Shown: positions 55,861-64,000, numbered from the stretch's first letter. The stretch: 64,000 nucleotides of DNA from Agromyces sp. H66 (GCF_004959775.1 NZ_SJZG01000015.1:1-64000); one strand, 5' to 3'. The notes: a model not told the origin generated them from the sequence alone. Made by a program: numbers and translations.

Positions 55861-56418
55861 GTGACCTCATCCGTGAGCAGCACTGCGAACGTGTTCACCG
55901 AACTCGCCGCTGCCGGCCCGCATCCCGAACACCACGCGGCGGTCATGCAGTTCGGCCGGTTCGTGGGCGTCTGGGACATGACGGTCCAGTTCATCGACCC
56001 GCATGGCGATGTCGTGTTCGACGGCGTCGGGCGTTGGGAGTTCACCTGGATCCTCGACGGACTGGGCGTGCAGGACGTGCTCGTTTACGCGCTCCCCGAC
56101 CGATTTTCCGAACCGCGCGGGAACCGTGGTATCGGAACGACGGTTCGCGCGTACCTGCCCGCCGAACGGCGGTGGCGTCAGGTGTGGGCTGCGCCGCGGG
56201 CCGGCAACTTCATCGTCATGGAATCGGAATCCACGGTCGGCGACATCAGGATCACGGGGCTCGACATGGACGGCAGCCACCTCGAATGGGCCTTCACCGA
56301 CATCACGGCCGACTCGTTCACCTGGACGGGCCGAACGTCGACCGACGGCGTGTCGAACTGGCGGGTCGAACAGCGGATGCATGGCCGGCGCCGGCGCATC
56401 CCCGAGCCCGGCGCCTGA
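55861..56418 (+). CDS. Conserved hypothetical protein, lipocalin-like beta-rich
   Basis: This 185-residue protein has no clear family name for me. GRFVGVWDMTVQFIDPHGDV, GRWEFTWILDGLGVQDVL and SHLEWAFTDITADSFTWTGRTSTDG suggest a beta-rich barrel like the DUF1579 proteins. No cysteine cluster, signal peptide or membrane segment is seen. GTG 55861 is chosen because the in-frame region upstream crosses tRNA-Gly. It stands alone between tRNA-Gly and dps. Confidence 0.65.
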   Translation: MTSSVSSTANVFTELAAAGPHPEHHAAVMQFGRFVGVWDMTVQFIDPHGDVVFDGVGRWEFTWILDGLGVQDVLVYALPDRFSEPRGNRGIGTTVRAYLPAERRWRQVWAAPRAGNFIVMESESTVGDIRITGLDMDGSHLEWAFTDITADSFTWTGRTSTDGVSNWRVEQRMHGRRRRIPEPGA

Positions 56419-56470
56419 GGCATCCGTCCGTCGTCGCTGTCAACCCCGACCCGGTCGGGCCGTCCCGTCC

Positions 56471-56498
56471 TTGAAATACGCAGGCGCCCGCGTAGCGT
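56471..56498 (+). promoter_or_regulatory. Promoter before dps
   Basis: TTGAAA (56471-56476) and TAGCGT (56493-56498) are 16 bases apart, about 37 bp before the dps start. The -35 box is close to consensus; the -10 is weak. Confidence 0.45.
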
Positions 56499-56534
56499 TA
56501 CGAAAGGACAGACGTTCCAGGGAAGGTGGACACG

Positions 56535-57059
56535 ATGACCGACACGAAGACCGCACCGAAGAAGACCACGAAGGCGGCCGACGCGCCGAAGGCCACCAAG
56601 GGCTCGAGCGCGGATGTCGCGGCCGGCGTCGCCCAGTACCTCACGCCCGTCGTGCAGGAGCTCGTCGCGCTCGCCGTGAACGGCAAGCAGGCGCACTGGC
56701 ATGTGCGCGGCGTCAACTTCATCGCCGTGCACGAACTGCTCGATGAGGTCGTCGCCCATGCGCAGGCGTGGGCCGACCTGGCGGCGGAGCGGGTGGTCGC
56801 GCTCGGGCTGCCGGTCGACGGCCGCCTGAAGGCGGTCGCCGACAAGAGCGGTGCCGTGAATCCGAAGCTCGGCTTCCAGCCGTACGACGAGGCGATCGCC
56901 GACGTGGTCGCGCAGATCGACCTCGCCACCGAGAAGGTCAACGAGGCGATCGAGGGCCTCGAAGAGCTCGACCCCACGAGCCAGGATGTCGCGATCGAGA
57001 TCCGTCGCGGCCTCGACAAGGACCGCTGGTTCCTCTTCTCGCACGTCGCCGTGAAGTAG
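56535..57059 (+). CDS. dps: Dps, DNA-protecting ferritin-like protein
   Basis: Dps stores iron and protects DNA from oxidative damage as a dodecamer. The 174-residue protein has the ferroxidase residues in KQAHWHVRGVNFIAVHELLDEVVAHAQAWADLAAER. The N-terminal tail is lysine-rich (KTAPKKTTKAADAPKATK), which suits DNA binding. I choose ATG 56535 rather than GTG 56526, because GGAAGG lies 8 bases before the ATG but overlaps the GTG. Confidence 0.93.
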   Translation: MTDTKTAPKKTTKAADAPKATKGSSADVAAGVAQYLTPVVQELVALAVNGKQAHWHVRGVNFIAVHELLDEVVAHAQAWADLAAERVVALGLPVDGRLKAVADKSGAVNPKLGFQPYDEAIADVVAQIDLATEKVNEAIEGLEELDPTSQDVAIEIRRGLDKDRWFLFSHVAVK

Positions 57060-57088
57060 TCGCCGAGACCGGCGATCCCGAGGCCGCC

Positions 57089-57120
57089 GGGGGTCATGCC
57101 AGAATCGCGGCATGACCCCC
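57089..57120. promoter_or_regulatory. Hairpin enclosing the start codon of the LysE gene
   Basis: GGGGGTCATGCC (57089-57100) pairs perfectly with GGCATGACCCCC (57109-57120) around 8 bases. The start codon of the LysE gene (57112-57114) lies in the right arm. In mRNA the structure would mask initiation. It could instead end the dps transcript, which stops 30 bp earlier. Confidence 0.7.
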
Positions 57121-57741
57121 GCCGCGTTCCTCGCCTTCTGCGGCCTTGCGCTGATCCTCGCCCTCACGCCGGGACCCGACAGCTTCCTCACCCTCCGCTA
57201 CAGCCTGCGCGGCCTGCGTTCGGGCATCGCCGCCGGCACCGGCGCCGCCCTCGGGCAGCTCGGCTGGGCGATGCTCGTCGGCGTCGGGCTCGCCGCGATC
57301 ATCGAGCAGTCGGCAGAGGTCTACCAGGTGATCAAGCTCGTCGGTGGCCTCTACCTCGTCTACCTCGGCGTCCAGGCGTTCCTCAGCCACCGCAGGAACG
57401 GTGGCGCGGATGCCGCGACGCCGCTCGTTCCGGGTTCGGTCCGGCGCGCGTTCGGCGCCGGCCTCGTCTCGAACCTGACGAATCCCAAGGTGGGCCTGTT
57501 CTTCCTCGCCGTGGTGCCGCAGTTCCTCCCCGACGGGGCGTCCGCGTTCTGGATGACGATGCTGCTGGGCGCGACGCTCACCGTCATCGGCGGGCTCTAC
57601 CTGATGCTGCTCGCCCTGGTCGCCGCGAAGGCCAACGCCTGGCTGAACCGGCCGCGCGTGAGCCGCAACCTCGAGCGCACCTCGGGCGGCATCCTCGCGG
57701 CGCTCGGCATCGGCACGATCGCCTCCGCCGCGCAGCCCTGA
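57112..57741 (+). CDS. LysE-family amino acid/metabolite exporter
   Basis: This 209-residue membrane protein is of the LysE/RhtB family. It has the N-terminal signature LALTPGPDSFLTLRYSLRG, six hydrophobic segments and the central GAGLVSNLTNPKVGLFFLAVVPQFLP. Such proteins export amino acids or related small molecules. It follows dps by 52 bp and converges on the response regulator gene. Its start codon is buried in a strong hairpin. Confidence 0.9.
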   Translation: MTPAAFLAFCGLALILALTPGPDSFLTLRYSLRGLRSGIAAGTGAALGQLGWAMLVGVGLAAIIEQSAEVYQVIKLVGGLYLVYLGVQAFLSHRRNGGADAATPLVPGSVRRAFGAGLVSNLTNPKVGLFFLAVVPQFLPDGASAFWMTMLLGATLTVIGGLYLMLLALVAAKANAWLNRPRVSRNLERTSGGILAALGIGTIASAAQP

Positions 57742-57754
57742 GGGCGGACGACGC

Positions 57755-58384
57755 CTACCGCTGCAGCCAGGTGAGCACCGCGAGCACCCGCCGGTGGTCG
57801 GTGCCCGAGTCCTCGAGCCCGAGCTTCTGGAAGATCGACGTCACGTTCTTCTCCACGGCGCCGACGCCGATGTAGAGCTGCTTCGCGATCCCCGCATTGG
57901 TGCGGCCCTCGGCCATCAGCGTCATGACCTCCCGTTCACGCGGGGTCAGCGTGGCGAGCGGGTCGCTGCGCCGCGACAGCAGCTCGGCGACGACCTGCGG
58001 GTCGAGCACGGTGCCGCCCTGGCTCACGCGCTCGACGGCATCCTCGAGCTCGTCGAGCGAGGCGACACGGTCCTTGAGCAGGTAGCCCATGCCCCCGTCT
58101 CCCGACGAGAGCAGCTCCTGCGCATAGGTGCCCTCGACGTACTGGCTGAGCAGGAGCACGCCGAGTCGTGGCATCCGCCGGCGAAGCTCGATCGCGGCAC
58201 GCACGCCCTCGTCACGGAACGTGGGCGGCATGCGCACGTCGAGCACCGCGACGTCGGGCTTCGCCTCGTCGATCCCGGCGAGCAGCGACTCGGCATCGCC
58301 GTAGGAGCCGACCGTCTCGAACCCGGCCTCGTCGAAGAGCCGCACCAGCCCCTCGCGCAACAGCACCGAGTCCTCGGCGAGCAC
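57755..58384 (-). CDS. LuxR/NarL-type response regulator, N-terminus possibly frameshifted
   Basis: The 209-residue frame has a receiver domain with the acidic start LAEDS, phospho-acceptor Asp in VAVLDVRMPP and Lys in YLLKDRV. The LuxR helix-turn-helix is LTPREREVMTLMAEGRTNAGIAKQLYIGVGAVEKNV. The frame opens at GTG 58384, which omits most of the first beta-strand. Immediately upstream, LRI is encoded in the same frame, but an ATG at 58416 that would start MTDAAPAP lies in another frame. The two are separated by two C5 runs (58393-58403), so a 1-base deletion or a sequencing error is likely. It follows the histidine kinase gene by 23 to 55 bp and should be its partner. Confidence 0.85.
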   Translation of the reverse strand: MLAEDSVLLREGLVRLFDEAGFETVGSYGDAESLLAGIDEAKPDVAVLDVRMPPTFRDEGVRAAIELRRRMPRLGVLLLSQYVEGTYAQELLSSGDGGMGYLLKDRVASLDELEDAVERVSQGGTVLDPQVVAELLSRRSDPLATLTPREREVMTLMAEGRTNAGIAKQLYIGVGAVEKNVTSIFQKLGLEDSGTDHRRVLAVLTWLQR

Positions 58385-58439
58385 GATGCGCAGGGGGCGG
58401 GGGCGGCATCCGTCATGCCGTCCAGACTAGCGACGAGCG

Positions 58440-59861
58440 TCAGGCGGTGCCGGATGCCGCCGCGGGAGCGAGCGGCACGAACGGCACGTGCGCGCCGATC
58501 GACGTCGGGCCGCCAGTGGGGCTGTCGATCACGAGTATGCCGCGCAGGCCTCGGACGCGCTCGTCGAGTCCGGCGAGTCCGTGACCCGGTACCGCGGAGG
58601 CGCCGCCGCGCCCGTTGTCGGTGACCCAGAGGTCGATCCAGTGCCCGGCCGCGCCCTCGTCGCGCGTGGTCACCCGGAGCCGGATCGCGCTCGCCCCGGC
58701 GTGCTTCGCCGCATTCGTGAGGAGCTCGGCGGCGATGAAGTACGCGTTGCGTTCGATGGCCGCGGGCAGCGCCACGTCGTCGAGGTCGATCTCGACCGTG
58801 ACGGGCACGGGGCTGCGCAGTGCGAGCGACTCGAGCGCGACCGCGAGCCCGCGGTCCTGCAGGATCGGCGGCGCGAACCCGCGTGACAGGGCGCGCAGCT
58901 CGTCGAGGGTCTCCCGGGCCTGGTCGCGTGCCTCGACGAGGAGCTCGCGTGCCGAGTCGGGGTCGCGCTCGAGCTTGCGCTCGATGGCGGCGAGGTCCAT
59001 CTGCAGGCGCACGAGGCGCTGCTGCGGACCGTCGTGGATGTCCCGCTCGAGGCGGCGCAGCGATGCGTCCTCCGCCTGCACGGCGGCACCGCGCGAGGCG
59101 GACAGCTGCGCGACCTCGACCTCGAGGGCCTCGGAACGCCAGGCGCCGAGCAGGCCCCGTGCGATGACGTCGTGGAGCAGCGTGAGGCCCCGGAAGACGA
59201 ACGGCAGGGTGAGCAGGAAGACGACGCCGAGGATGAACTCGAACACGCGCTCGCCGACGATCGGGTCGATCTCGAACGTGTTGCCGGGGAAGACCCAGTC
59301 GAGGATCACGTCGTGCAGCCAGAAGCCCCGATCGGACTCGGGAATGAAGCGCTGCCAGATCCAGCCGGTCGTGCCGCCGAGCGCGACCGAGGTCCATACG
59401 ACGGTGACGGCCCAGGTGAAGACGCTGATGATCGGGTTGATCACCATGCCGTGCAGGAGGTACAGCCAGTAGTGCCCGTTCACGAAGGGGGCGAGCATCA
59501 TGCGCCAGAAGCCCTGCTCGCGGTCGGCGCGCTCCCAGCGCGGCGGGGTGATGGCGGGCCGGCCGGCCCAGCGCAGTCGCACGAGCTCGAGCATCCCGAA
59601 GCCGCGAGCCGTGTAGAGCGCGGCGACGACGATGAAGATGCCGAAGACGAGGAAGATCATCCCGAGGCCCGTGAAGAACACCGTCGACAGCAGCGCCAGC
59701 CCGGTGATCGCGATCGGCATCGTCAGGATGAGGAACCCGAGCTCGCGCGGCACGCTCGCCCAGAGGGCGCCGTAGCCGCGGCGACGCGGCGCGGCATCCG
59801 CTCGCTCGGTGGTGGTGGTCTCGGTCGTCATGCGGTCGATGCTCGTGCTCTCAGTGCTCAT
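58440..59861 (-). CDS. Sensor histidine kinase (NarL-partner type, putative-sensor domain)
   Basis: This 473-residue kinase has an N-terminal membrane sensor region with about four to five helices (LGFLILTMPIAITGLALLSTVFF, LGMIFLVFGIFIVVAAL, others near 130-150 and 210-230). The HisKA_3 dimerisation helix has the phospho-accepting His in RRLERDIHDGPQQRLVRLQ. The HATPase domain has N-box AAELLTNAAKHAGAS and DNGRGG. Its start overlaps the end of the multicopper oxidase gene by 11 bp, and the response regulator follows, so the three form one operon. The signal is unknown; copper or envelope stress is suggested by the neighbour. Confidence 0.9.
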   Translation of the reverse strand: MSTESTSIDRMTTETTTTERADAAPRRRGYGALWASVPRELGFLILTMPIAITGLALLSTVFFTGLGMIFLVFGIFIVVAALYTARGFGMLELVRLRWAGRPAITPPRWERADREQGFWRMMLAPFVNGHYWLYLLHGMVINPIISVFTWAVTVVWTSVALGGTTGWIWQRFIPESDRGFWLHDVILDWVFPGNTFEIDPIVGERVFEFILGVVFLLTLPFVFRGLTLLHDVIARGLLGAWRSEALEVEVAQLSASRGAAVQAEDASLRRLERDIHDGPQQRLVRLQMDLAAIERKLERDPDSARELLVEARDQARETLDELRALSRGFAPPILQDRGLAVALESLALRSPVPVTVEIDLDDVALPAAIERNAYFIAAELLTNAAKHAGASAIRLRVTTRDEGAAGHWIDLWVTDNGRGGASAVPGHGLAGLDERVRGLRGILVIDSPTGGPTSIGAHVPFVPLAPAAASGTA

Positions 59862-61395
59862 GGTGCGTGGTTCCTTCTGTCATCGTGGCAGACTGGCCGG
59901 GCTCGACGACGGCGAACTGGCCCATCATGCCCTGGTCCTCGTGCCACAGCAGGTGGCAGTGGTACATGTACGGGGTGTCGGGGTCGGCGTAGTCCTCGAA
60001 TCGGAGGATGAGCTCGAACTCGGTCTCAGGGGTGGCGAAGATCGTGTCCTTCCAGCCCGCGAGGTGCGGCGGCGGCGGTGAGCCGTCGATCGACGCGATG
60101 CGGAACTGCACGTCGTGCACGTGGAAGCTGTGCGGCATCTGGCTGGTGTTCTCGACGATCCAGCGCTCGGTCGTGTCGACCGTGACGGTCTCGTCGATGC
60201 GCCCCATGTCCATCTGGTGGCCGTTGATCTCGAAGCCGTCGAGCGTGAACGTGCGGGTCGTGGCGACCCCGCTCGCATCGACGGGCGGCAGCTCGGCGAG
60301 ACGTGCCGGCACCGCAGGCGACGGGTCGAGGGAGTCGGCCGCTCGCAGCTCGAGCACGTCGAACGAGTCCGTGCTTCCGTTCATCGCGGCGATCGAGCCG
60401 ATCATGCCCGCGGCCTCGGCGGTCATCTCGGAGCGCAGCACGAGCCGCTCCCCCGGCGTCGGGCGCACGAGCACCTCCGCGCGTTCGCCGGGTGACAGCA
60501 TGACCCGGTCGAGTTCGACGGATGCCTCGAGCAGTCCGCCGTCGGTGGCGATGAGCTCGACGGGCCGGCCGTCGCTCCAGGTGAAGGCGTAGCTGCGTGC
60601 GGTCGACCCGTTGAGGAGGCGCAGTCGCACGACCTCGTCGGAGACCTCGAGAAATGGGCCGCGGGTGCCGTTCACGAGGAGCTCGTCGCCGAGCCCGCCC
60701 GCGAACCCGCGCTGCGGATCGTCGCGTCTGCCGTCGGCCGAGAAGCCGGTGTCCTGCACGATGACGGGCACGTCGTCGACGCCGTACTCCCGCGGCAGCG
60801 GCAGCGCCCGCTCGGCGTCGTCCTGGATGAGGAACATTCCGGCGAGGCCCCGCCTGACGTGCGATTCGGTCTCGCCGTGCGGGTGCGGGTGGTACCAGAG
60901 CGTCGCCGCCTGCTGGTCGATGTCCCACTCGGGCGACCACGTGGCATCCGGGTCGACCATCTGGTGCGGGCCGCCGTCCATCTCGGCGGGCAGGTGCATG
61001 CCGTGCCAGTGCACGGTGGTCGGCACCTCGAGCGCGTTCGTCACGTCGACGCGCACGCGCTCGCCGCGCTTCGCGACGAGGGTCGGACCGAGGTACGAGC
61101 CGTTGAAGCCCCACGTGTCGCTCAGCGCGCCGGGCGTGAACTCGGTCGTGCCCGACTGCGCCTCGAGCGAGAAGACGCGCGTGCCGTCGGCGTCGACCGT
61201 CGACTCGGCGAGGGGCGGAATCGTGAGCGGCGTCTCGAAGTCGACCTTGTCGACGGTGGAGACCGGCGTCGGGCCGGCGAGGCCGCAGCCGGCCAGGGAG
61301 ACGGCCACGACGGCGCCGGCGGCGACCGCCGCGAGGGCGCCGCCGACGGCGCGCGGCCTGCGGATCGGGATCGGGGTCGAACGTGTGGGAAGCAT
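59851..61395 (-). CDS. Multicopper oxidase lipoprotein (CueO/bilirubin-oxidase-like)
   Basis: This 514-residue oxidase is exported as a lipoprotein, with Cys37 in the lipobox VSLAGC. The copper ligands are HWHGMHL, WYHPHPHGETESH, HSFHVHDVQF and YHCHLLWHEDQGMM, giving the type 1 site and the trinuclear cluster. Such enzymes oxidise Cu(I), phenols or other substrates with oxygen. The ATG at 61395 precedes a twin-basic N-terminus (RRP) and a hydrophobic segment. It leads the operon with the histidine kinase and response regulator, so it may be under their control or part of their signal. Confidence 0.93.
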   Translation of the reverse strand: MLPTRSTPIPIRRPRAVGGALAAVAAGAVVAVSLAGCGLAGPTPVSTVDKVDFETPLTIPPLAESTVDADGTRVFSLEAQSGTTEFTPGALSDTWGFNGSYLGPTLVAKRGERVRVDVTNALEVPTTVHWHGMHLPAEMDGGPHQMVDPDATWSPEWDIDQQAATLWYHPHPHGETESHVRRGLAGMFLIQDDAERALPLPREYGVDDVPVIVQDTGFSADGRRDDPQRGFAGGLGDELLVNGTRGPFLEVSDEVVRLRLLNGSTARSYAFTWSDGRPVELIATDGGLLEASVELDRVMLSPGERAEVLVRPTPGERLVLRSEMTAEAAGMIGSIAAMNGSTDSFDVLELRAADSLDPSPAVPARLAELPPVDASGVATTRTFTLDGFEINGHQMDMGRIDETVTVDTTERWIVENTSQMPHSFHVHDVQFRIASIDGSPPPPHLAGWKDTIFATPETEFELILRFEDYADPDTPYMYHCHLLWHEDQGMMGQFAVVEPGQSATMTEGTTHHEH

Positions 61396-61469
61396 GATTC
61401 CAGCGTCGCGGCGCGCGCGCCTGCGCCCCAGCCGGTGTGCGCCCGGATCGCGGCGGGGGTTTTCCCCCG

Positions 61470-63002
61470 TCAGCGCGCGTAGTGCGTGATGCGACCGGCG
61501 AGCAGCGTCATCGCGACCGGCATCGTGCGGAGTTCTTCGGCGGATGTCGCGAGCGGATCCAGCTCGACGACCGCGAGGTCGGCCGGTCCGCCGACCGCGA
61601 TATCGGCGCCGTGCCCGCCGGTCGACGCGGCGAGCGCGGCACGGGCCTCGATCGCCTGTTCGGGATGCCACGGCTCGCGCCCGTCGCGGGCGCGGCCGAC
61701 GGCCGCCGAGATGGCGACCCACGGGTCGAGGGGCGCGACGGGTGCGTCGGAGCCGAGCGCGAGCTCGACACCCGCCGCGACGAGGTCGGCGAGCATGAAC
61801 GCGCGTTCGGTGCGTCCGGCCCAGTACCGGTCGGCGACGTCGCGATCGTCCATGGCGTGCTCGGGCTGCACGCTCGCGACCACGCCGAGGCGTGCGAACC
61901 TCGTGACGTCCTCGTGGCGGAGGAGCTGGGCGTGCTCGATCGAGCCGCGCCCGTGCCAGTCGCCGGGGTCGACGGCCTCGAATGCGTCGAGCACGGCGGC
62001 GTTGGCGCGGTCGCCGATCGCGTGCACCGCGGGGGCGATGCCCGCGGCATGCGCGCGGCGCATGAGGGGCACGAGCTCGTCGTACGGCACGGTCGCGAGC
62101 CCGTACGGGTGCTCGGCGTCGCCGAGACCCGGGTAGCGGTCGAAGCACCACGCGGTTCGGGTGTTGAGCGACCCGTCGGTGATGACCTTGTAGCCGCCGA
62201 CGGTGACGAGCCCGCCCGTGCCGGGCAGCTCGTCTCCCGTGCGCATGCCCTCGTCGACGGCACGGTCGAGGTGCTGGGTGTACACGCCGAACGACACGCG
62301 CAACGTGTCGAACCCCGAGGCGGCGCGCCGCGCCCAGTCGTCGCGATTCCAGCGCATCTCGTAGTCGGTGATACCGACCACGCCGCGCGCGGCGGCGGCG
62401 GCCGCGGCCTCGGCGACCCACGCGTCGAGCACGTCGTCGGCGACGTCGTCGAGCTCGCGGGTGAGCGTGAAGCAGTCGTCCTCCCGAAGGAGGCCGCTCT
62501 CCCCTGCGAGGTGTTCCACGCCGTGGCGGCGGGCCGCCGCCGTGTTCACCCAGCAGGCGTGCAGGTCGCCCGCGATGAGTACGACGGGCACGTCGCCCGA
62601 TACCCGGTCGAGGAGCTCGCGGCTCGGGGCATCGGGCCACAGTCCGTCACGGTAGCCGCCGCCGACGACTTCGGCGTCGCCGCGCTCGATCCAGCCCGCG
62701 ACGAGCGCCGCGGCCGCGGCCGCCGAGTCGGCGCCTGCGAGGTCGAGGCGCCGCGACCACATCGACCACTGGGAGAAGTGCACGTGCCGGTCGTGGAGGC
62801 CGGGCACGACGAAGCGGCCGTCGAGGTCGATGCGTCGCGCACCGGCCGGCGTGGCGGTTCCCGCCGGCGCGATCGAGGTGACCACGCCGTTCGCCACGTG
62901 CACGTCGACGCGCCCGTCGCGCCCCGGGATGCGCGCGTCAGCGAGGAGCAGCGGCGTCGTGGCATCCGTCGCCCGCCCTCGAGCGGGAACCTCGGCGCTC
63001 AT
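61470..63002 (-). CDS. Amidohydrolase family 3 protein (YtcJ-like)
   Basis: This 510-residue protein belongs to the YtcJ/N-substituted formamide deformylase type of amidohydrolases. The metal site begins HDRHVHFSQW, followed by DGSLNTRTAWCF, the metal His in PAVHAIGDRANAA and GSDAPVAPLDPWVAI. Members hydrolyse amides or formamides, but substrates are rarely known. The ATG at 63002 overlaps the PaiB stop by 4 bp, so the genes are coupled; a longer frame runs inside paiB. It is 74 bp after the start of the oxidase gene. Confidence 0.9.
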   Translation of the reverse strand: MSAEVPARGRATDATTPLLLADARIPGRDGRVDVHVANGVVTSIAPAGTATPAGARRIDLDGRFVVPGLHDRHVHFSQWSMWSRRLDLAGADSAAAAAALVAGWIERGDAEVVGGGYRDGLWPDAPSRELLDRVSGDVPVVLIAGDLHACWVNTAAARRHGVEHLAGESGLLREDDCFTLTRELDDVADDVLDAWVAEAAAAAAARGVVGITDYEMRWNRDDWARRAASGFDTLRVSFGVYTQHLDRAVDEGMRTGDELPGTGGLVTVGGYKVITDGSLNTRTAWCFDRYPGLGDAEHPYGLATVPYDELVPLMRRAHAAGIAPAVHAIGDRANAAVLDAFEAVDPGDWHGRGSIEHAQLLRHEDVTRFARLGVVASVQPEHAMDDRDVADRYWAGRTERAFMLADLVAAGVELALGSDAPVAPLDPWVAISAAVGRARDGREPWHPEQAIEARAALAASTGGHGADIAVGGPADLAVVELDPLATSAEELRTMPVAMTLLAGRITHYAR

Positions 63003-63643
63003 GCCCGAGCGGCCCGGAGCGCCTCGTGCGTACGACGCATCTCCGCGGCGAGCGCGGGACTCGCGTAGGGGCCGTCGCCCTCGAGCTCGGCGATGATGCG
63101 GTCGACCGTCTCGGCCGGGCGGTTCTGGCTCATCTTGTTCTTGGCGACGAACCTCGTGATCGGGATGCGCAGGCCGACCGTGCCCACGGCGATGCGGTCG
63201 GCGTAGGCGGAGTTCTCCGCGGTGCTCCGCATGCGCCGCGGCTCGGGCATGGCGTCTTCGAAGTGGTCGACGAGCGCCTCGAGCACGCGGAGGTTGTCGT
63301 CGTGGGCGAGGAGCTCGGGTGTGCCGTACAGGTGCGCCGTCACGAAGTTCCAGGTGGGCACGGCGGGATTCGCGTCGTACCAGCCGGGCGAGATGTAGCC
63401 GTGCGGTCCCTGCACGATGACCATGACCTCGTGCGAGCCGAGCTCGTGCACGACCTCGTCGGGGCGGCCGACGTGTGTGAGCAGCACGATGCCGTCGGCC
63501 TCCTCGTCGAGGAGCACCGGGTAGTGGGATGCCACGAGGCCCGCGGCATCCGTCTGGCTCACGATCGTCGCCCACGGGTGCTCGCGGACGAGGCGCTTCA
63601 CGCCTTCGTCGCTCGCCAGGGTGAAGCTCGGGTTCTGCCGCAT
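62999..63643 (-). CDS. FMN-binding PaiB-family protein
   Basis: This 214-residue protein matches the PaiB/FMN-binding negative transcriptional regulator family. It shows ATIVSQTDAAGLVASHYPVLLDEEADGIVLLTHVGR and VPTWNFVTAHLYG, a split-barrel flavin fold, and the C-terminal KNKMSQNRPAE. The family was named from Bacillus PaiB, a repressor, but may have enzymatic roles. It precedes and is coupled to the amidohydrolase. The start is ATG 63643. Confidence 0.9.
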   Translation of the reverse strand: MRQNPSFTLASDEGVKRLVREHPWATIVSQTDAAGLVASHYPVLLDEEADGIVLLTHVGRPDEVVHELGSHEVMVIVQGPHGYISPGWYDANPAVPTWNFVTAHLYGTPELLAHDDNLRVLEALVDHFEDAMPEPRRMRSTAENSAYADRIAVGTVGLRIPITRFVAKNKMSQNRPAETVDRIIAELEGDGPYASPALAAEMRRTHEALRAARA

Positions 63644-63718
63644 CGGCGTCCTTCCGGTCGGATGCCTCCACGCTACCTTCGGGCGGGCGTGGCACCGAGT
63701 GCCGATAGGCTGGCGCCG

Positions 63719-64000
63719 ATGAGCAGGCGAGGCGGGGACGAGCGGGCGAACCTCAGCCGCACCCCGCCGACGTGGCCGATCATCGCCGTGCTCGCGTTCG
63801 CGGGCGCGTGCTCGTCGTTCATGTTCACGATCGTCGTGCCGATCCAGGCCGAACTGCCCGAACTGCTCGACGAGAGCCGCGAGGCGACGGCGTGGGTCGT
63901 GACGGTGACCCTGCTGACCGCGGCCATCACCACCCCCATCGCGGGTCGGCTCGGCGACCTCTACGGCAAGCGGCGCATCGTGCTGGCGCTCATCGCCGTG
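63719..64000 (+). CDS. MFS drug exporter (DHA2-type), 5' part, runs off the window
   Basis: The first 94 codons encode a short charged N-terminus, a helix (IIAVLAFAGACSSFMFTIVV), a loop, a second helix and the start of a third. The MFS motif A follows helix 2 as GRLGDLYGKRR. This fits the 14-helix drug/H+ antiporters. ATG 63719 is divergent from the PaiB gene, and the gene continues past the window end. Confidence 0.85.
   Translation, partial: MSRRGGDERANLSRTPPTWPIIAVLAFAGACSSFMFTIVVPIQAELPELLDESREATAWVVTVTLLTAAITTPIAGRLGDLYGKRRIVLALIAV

Overview
The window is a 64 kb piece of a high-GC actinobacterial chromosome. The core genes point to the family Microbacteriaceae (order Micrococcales): clpX separated from clpP2-clpP1, tRNA-Pro followed by tig, DUF3000 next to ribonuclease D, the run dxs, aconitase, DUF3159, DUF3710, dut, DUF3093, DUF4193 and sepH, and de novo vitamin B6 synthesis by PdxS/PdxT. 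The family assignment is inferred from gene order and codon use; no 16S gene is present. Genes are tightly packed, with many 4-bp ATGA/GTGA stop/start overlaps, and no gap between genes clearly exceeds 300 bp.

Layout. 1-7004: the vitamin B6 block (pdxS-pdxT with a DUF1697 gene, the divergent MocR regulator pdxR and pdxY), then a HIT hydrolase and thrS. 7075-24785: an accessory catabolic region. On the minus strand one long probable operon (20711 down to 7075) carries two NDMA-dependent (mycofactocin-type) alcohol dehydrogenases, an aldehyde dehydrogenase, a UGSC-family thiol protein with its usual partner, a remnant of an SDR gene, a third zinc dehydrogenase, an ACMSD-type amidohydrolase and a complete peptide/nickel-type ABC importer. 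On the plus strand are a CoA-transferase (subunit B internally deleted), a second amidohydrolase, an SDR and an IclR regulator. 24871-25494: four tRNA genes (Val-GAC, Cys, Gly-GCC, Val-CAC). 25622-31527: an orphan PemK/MazF-like toxin, an ammonium transporter with GlnR-like boxes, zapE, a sulfurtransferase, sufE and an alpha/beta hydrolase. 31618-45765: housekeeping (RNase D, beta-oxidation pair, dxs, aconitase, dUTPase, sepH and conserved DUF genes). 45833-51305: a large inverted repeat, a DUF6504 gene behind a LexA-like box, clpX behind a ClgR-like box, clpP2-clpP1, a TPR protein, tig and tRNA-Pro. 51497-64000: a giant SCO7613-type membrane protein, a SnoaL-like protein, tRNA-Gly(TCC), dps, a LysE exporter, a multicopper oxidase/histidine kinase/response regulator operon, an amidohydrolase/PaiB pair and the start of an MFS exporter.

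How the genes fit together. The catabolic region reads as an import-and-oxidise pathway. An ABC importer takes up a small organic molecule, and alcohol functions are oxidised to aldehydes by dehydrogenases that in characterised relatives hold their NAD cofactor tightly and pass electrons to mycofactocin. An aldehyde dehydrogenase makes the acid, and amidohydrolase-2 enzymes and a CoA-transferase would act around these steps. The substrate and the role of the UGSC pair are unknown, and I regard this as the window's best candidate for an undescribed system. Two of its genes (an SDR and CoA-transferase subunit B) have lost their middles but kept both ends, so the pathway may be decaying or rewired.

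Several regulatory sites can be read directly: a 14-bp palindrome in the pdxS/pdxR gap, an IclR-type palindrome before iclR, GlnR boxes before amt, a 20-bp dyad before aconitase, a LexA box before the DUF6504 gene and a ClgR box before clpX.
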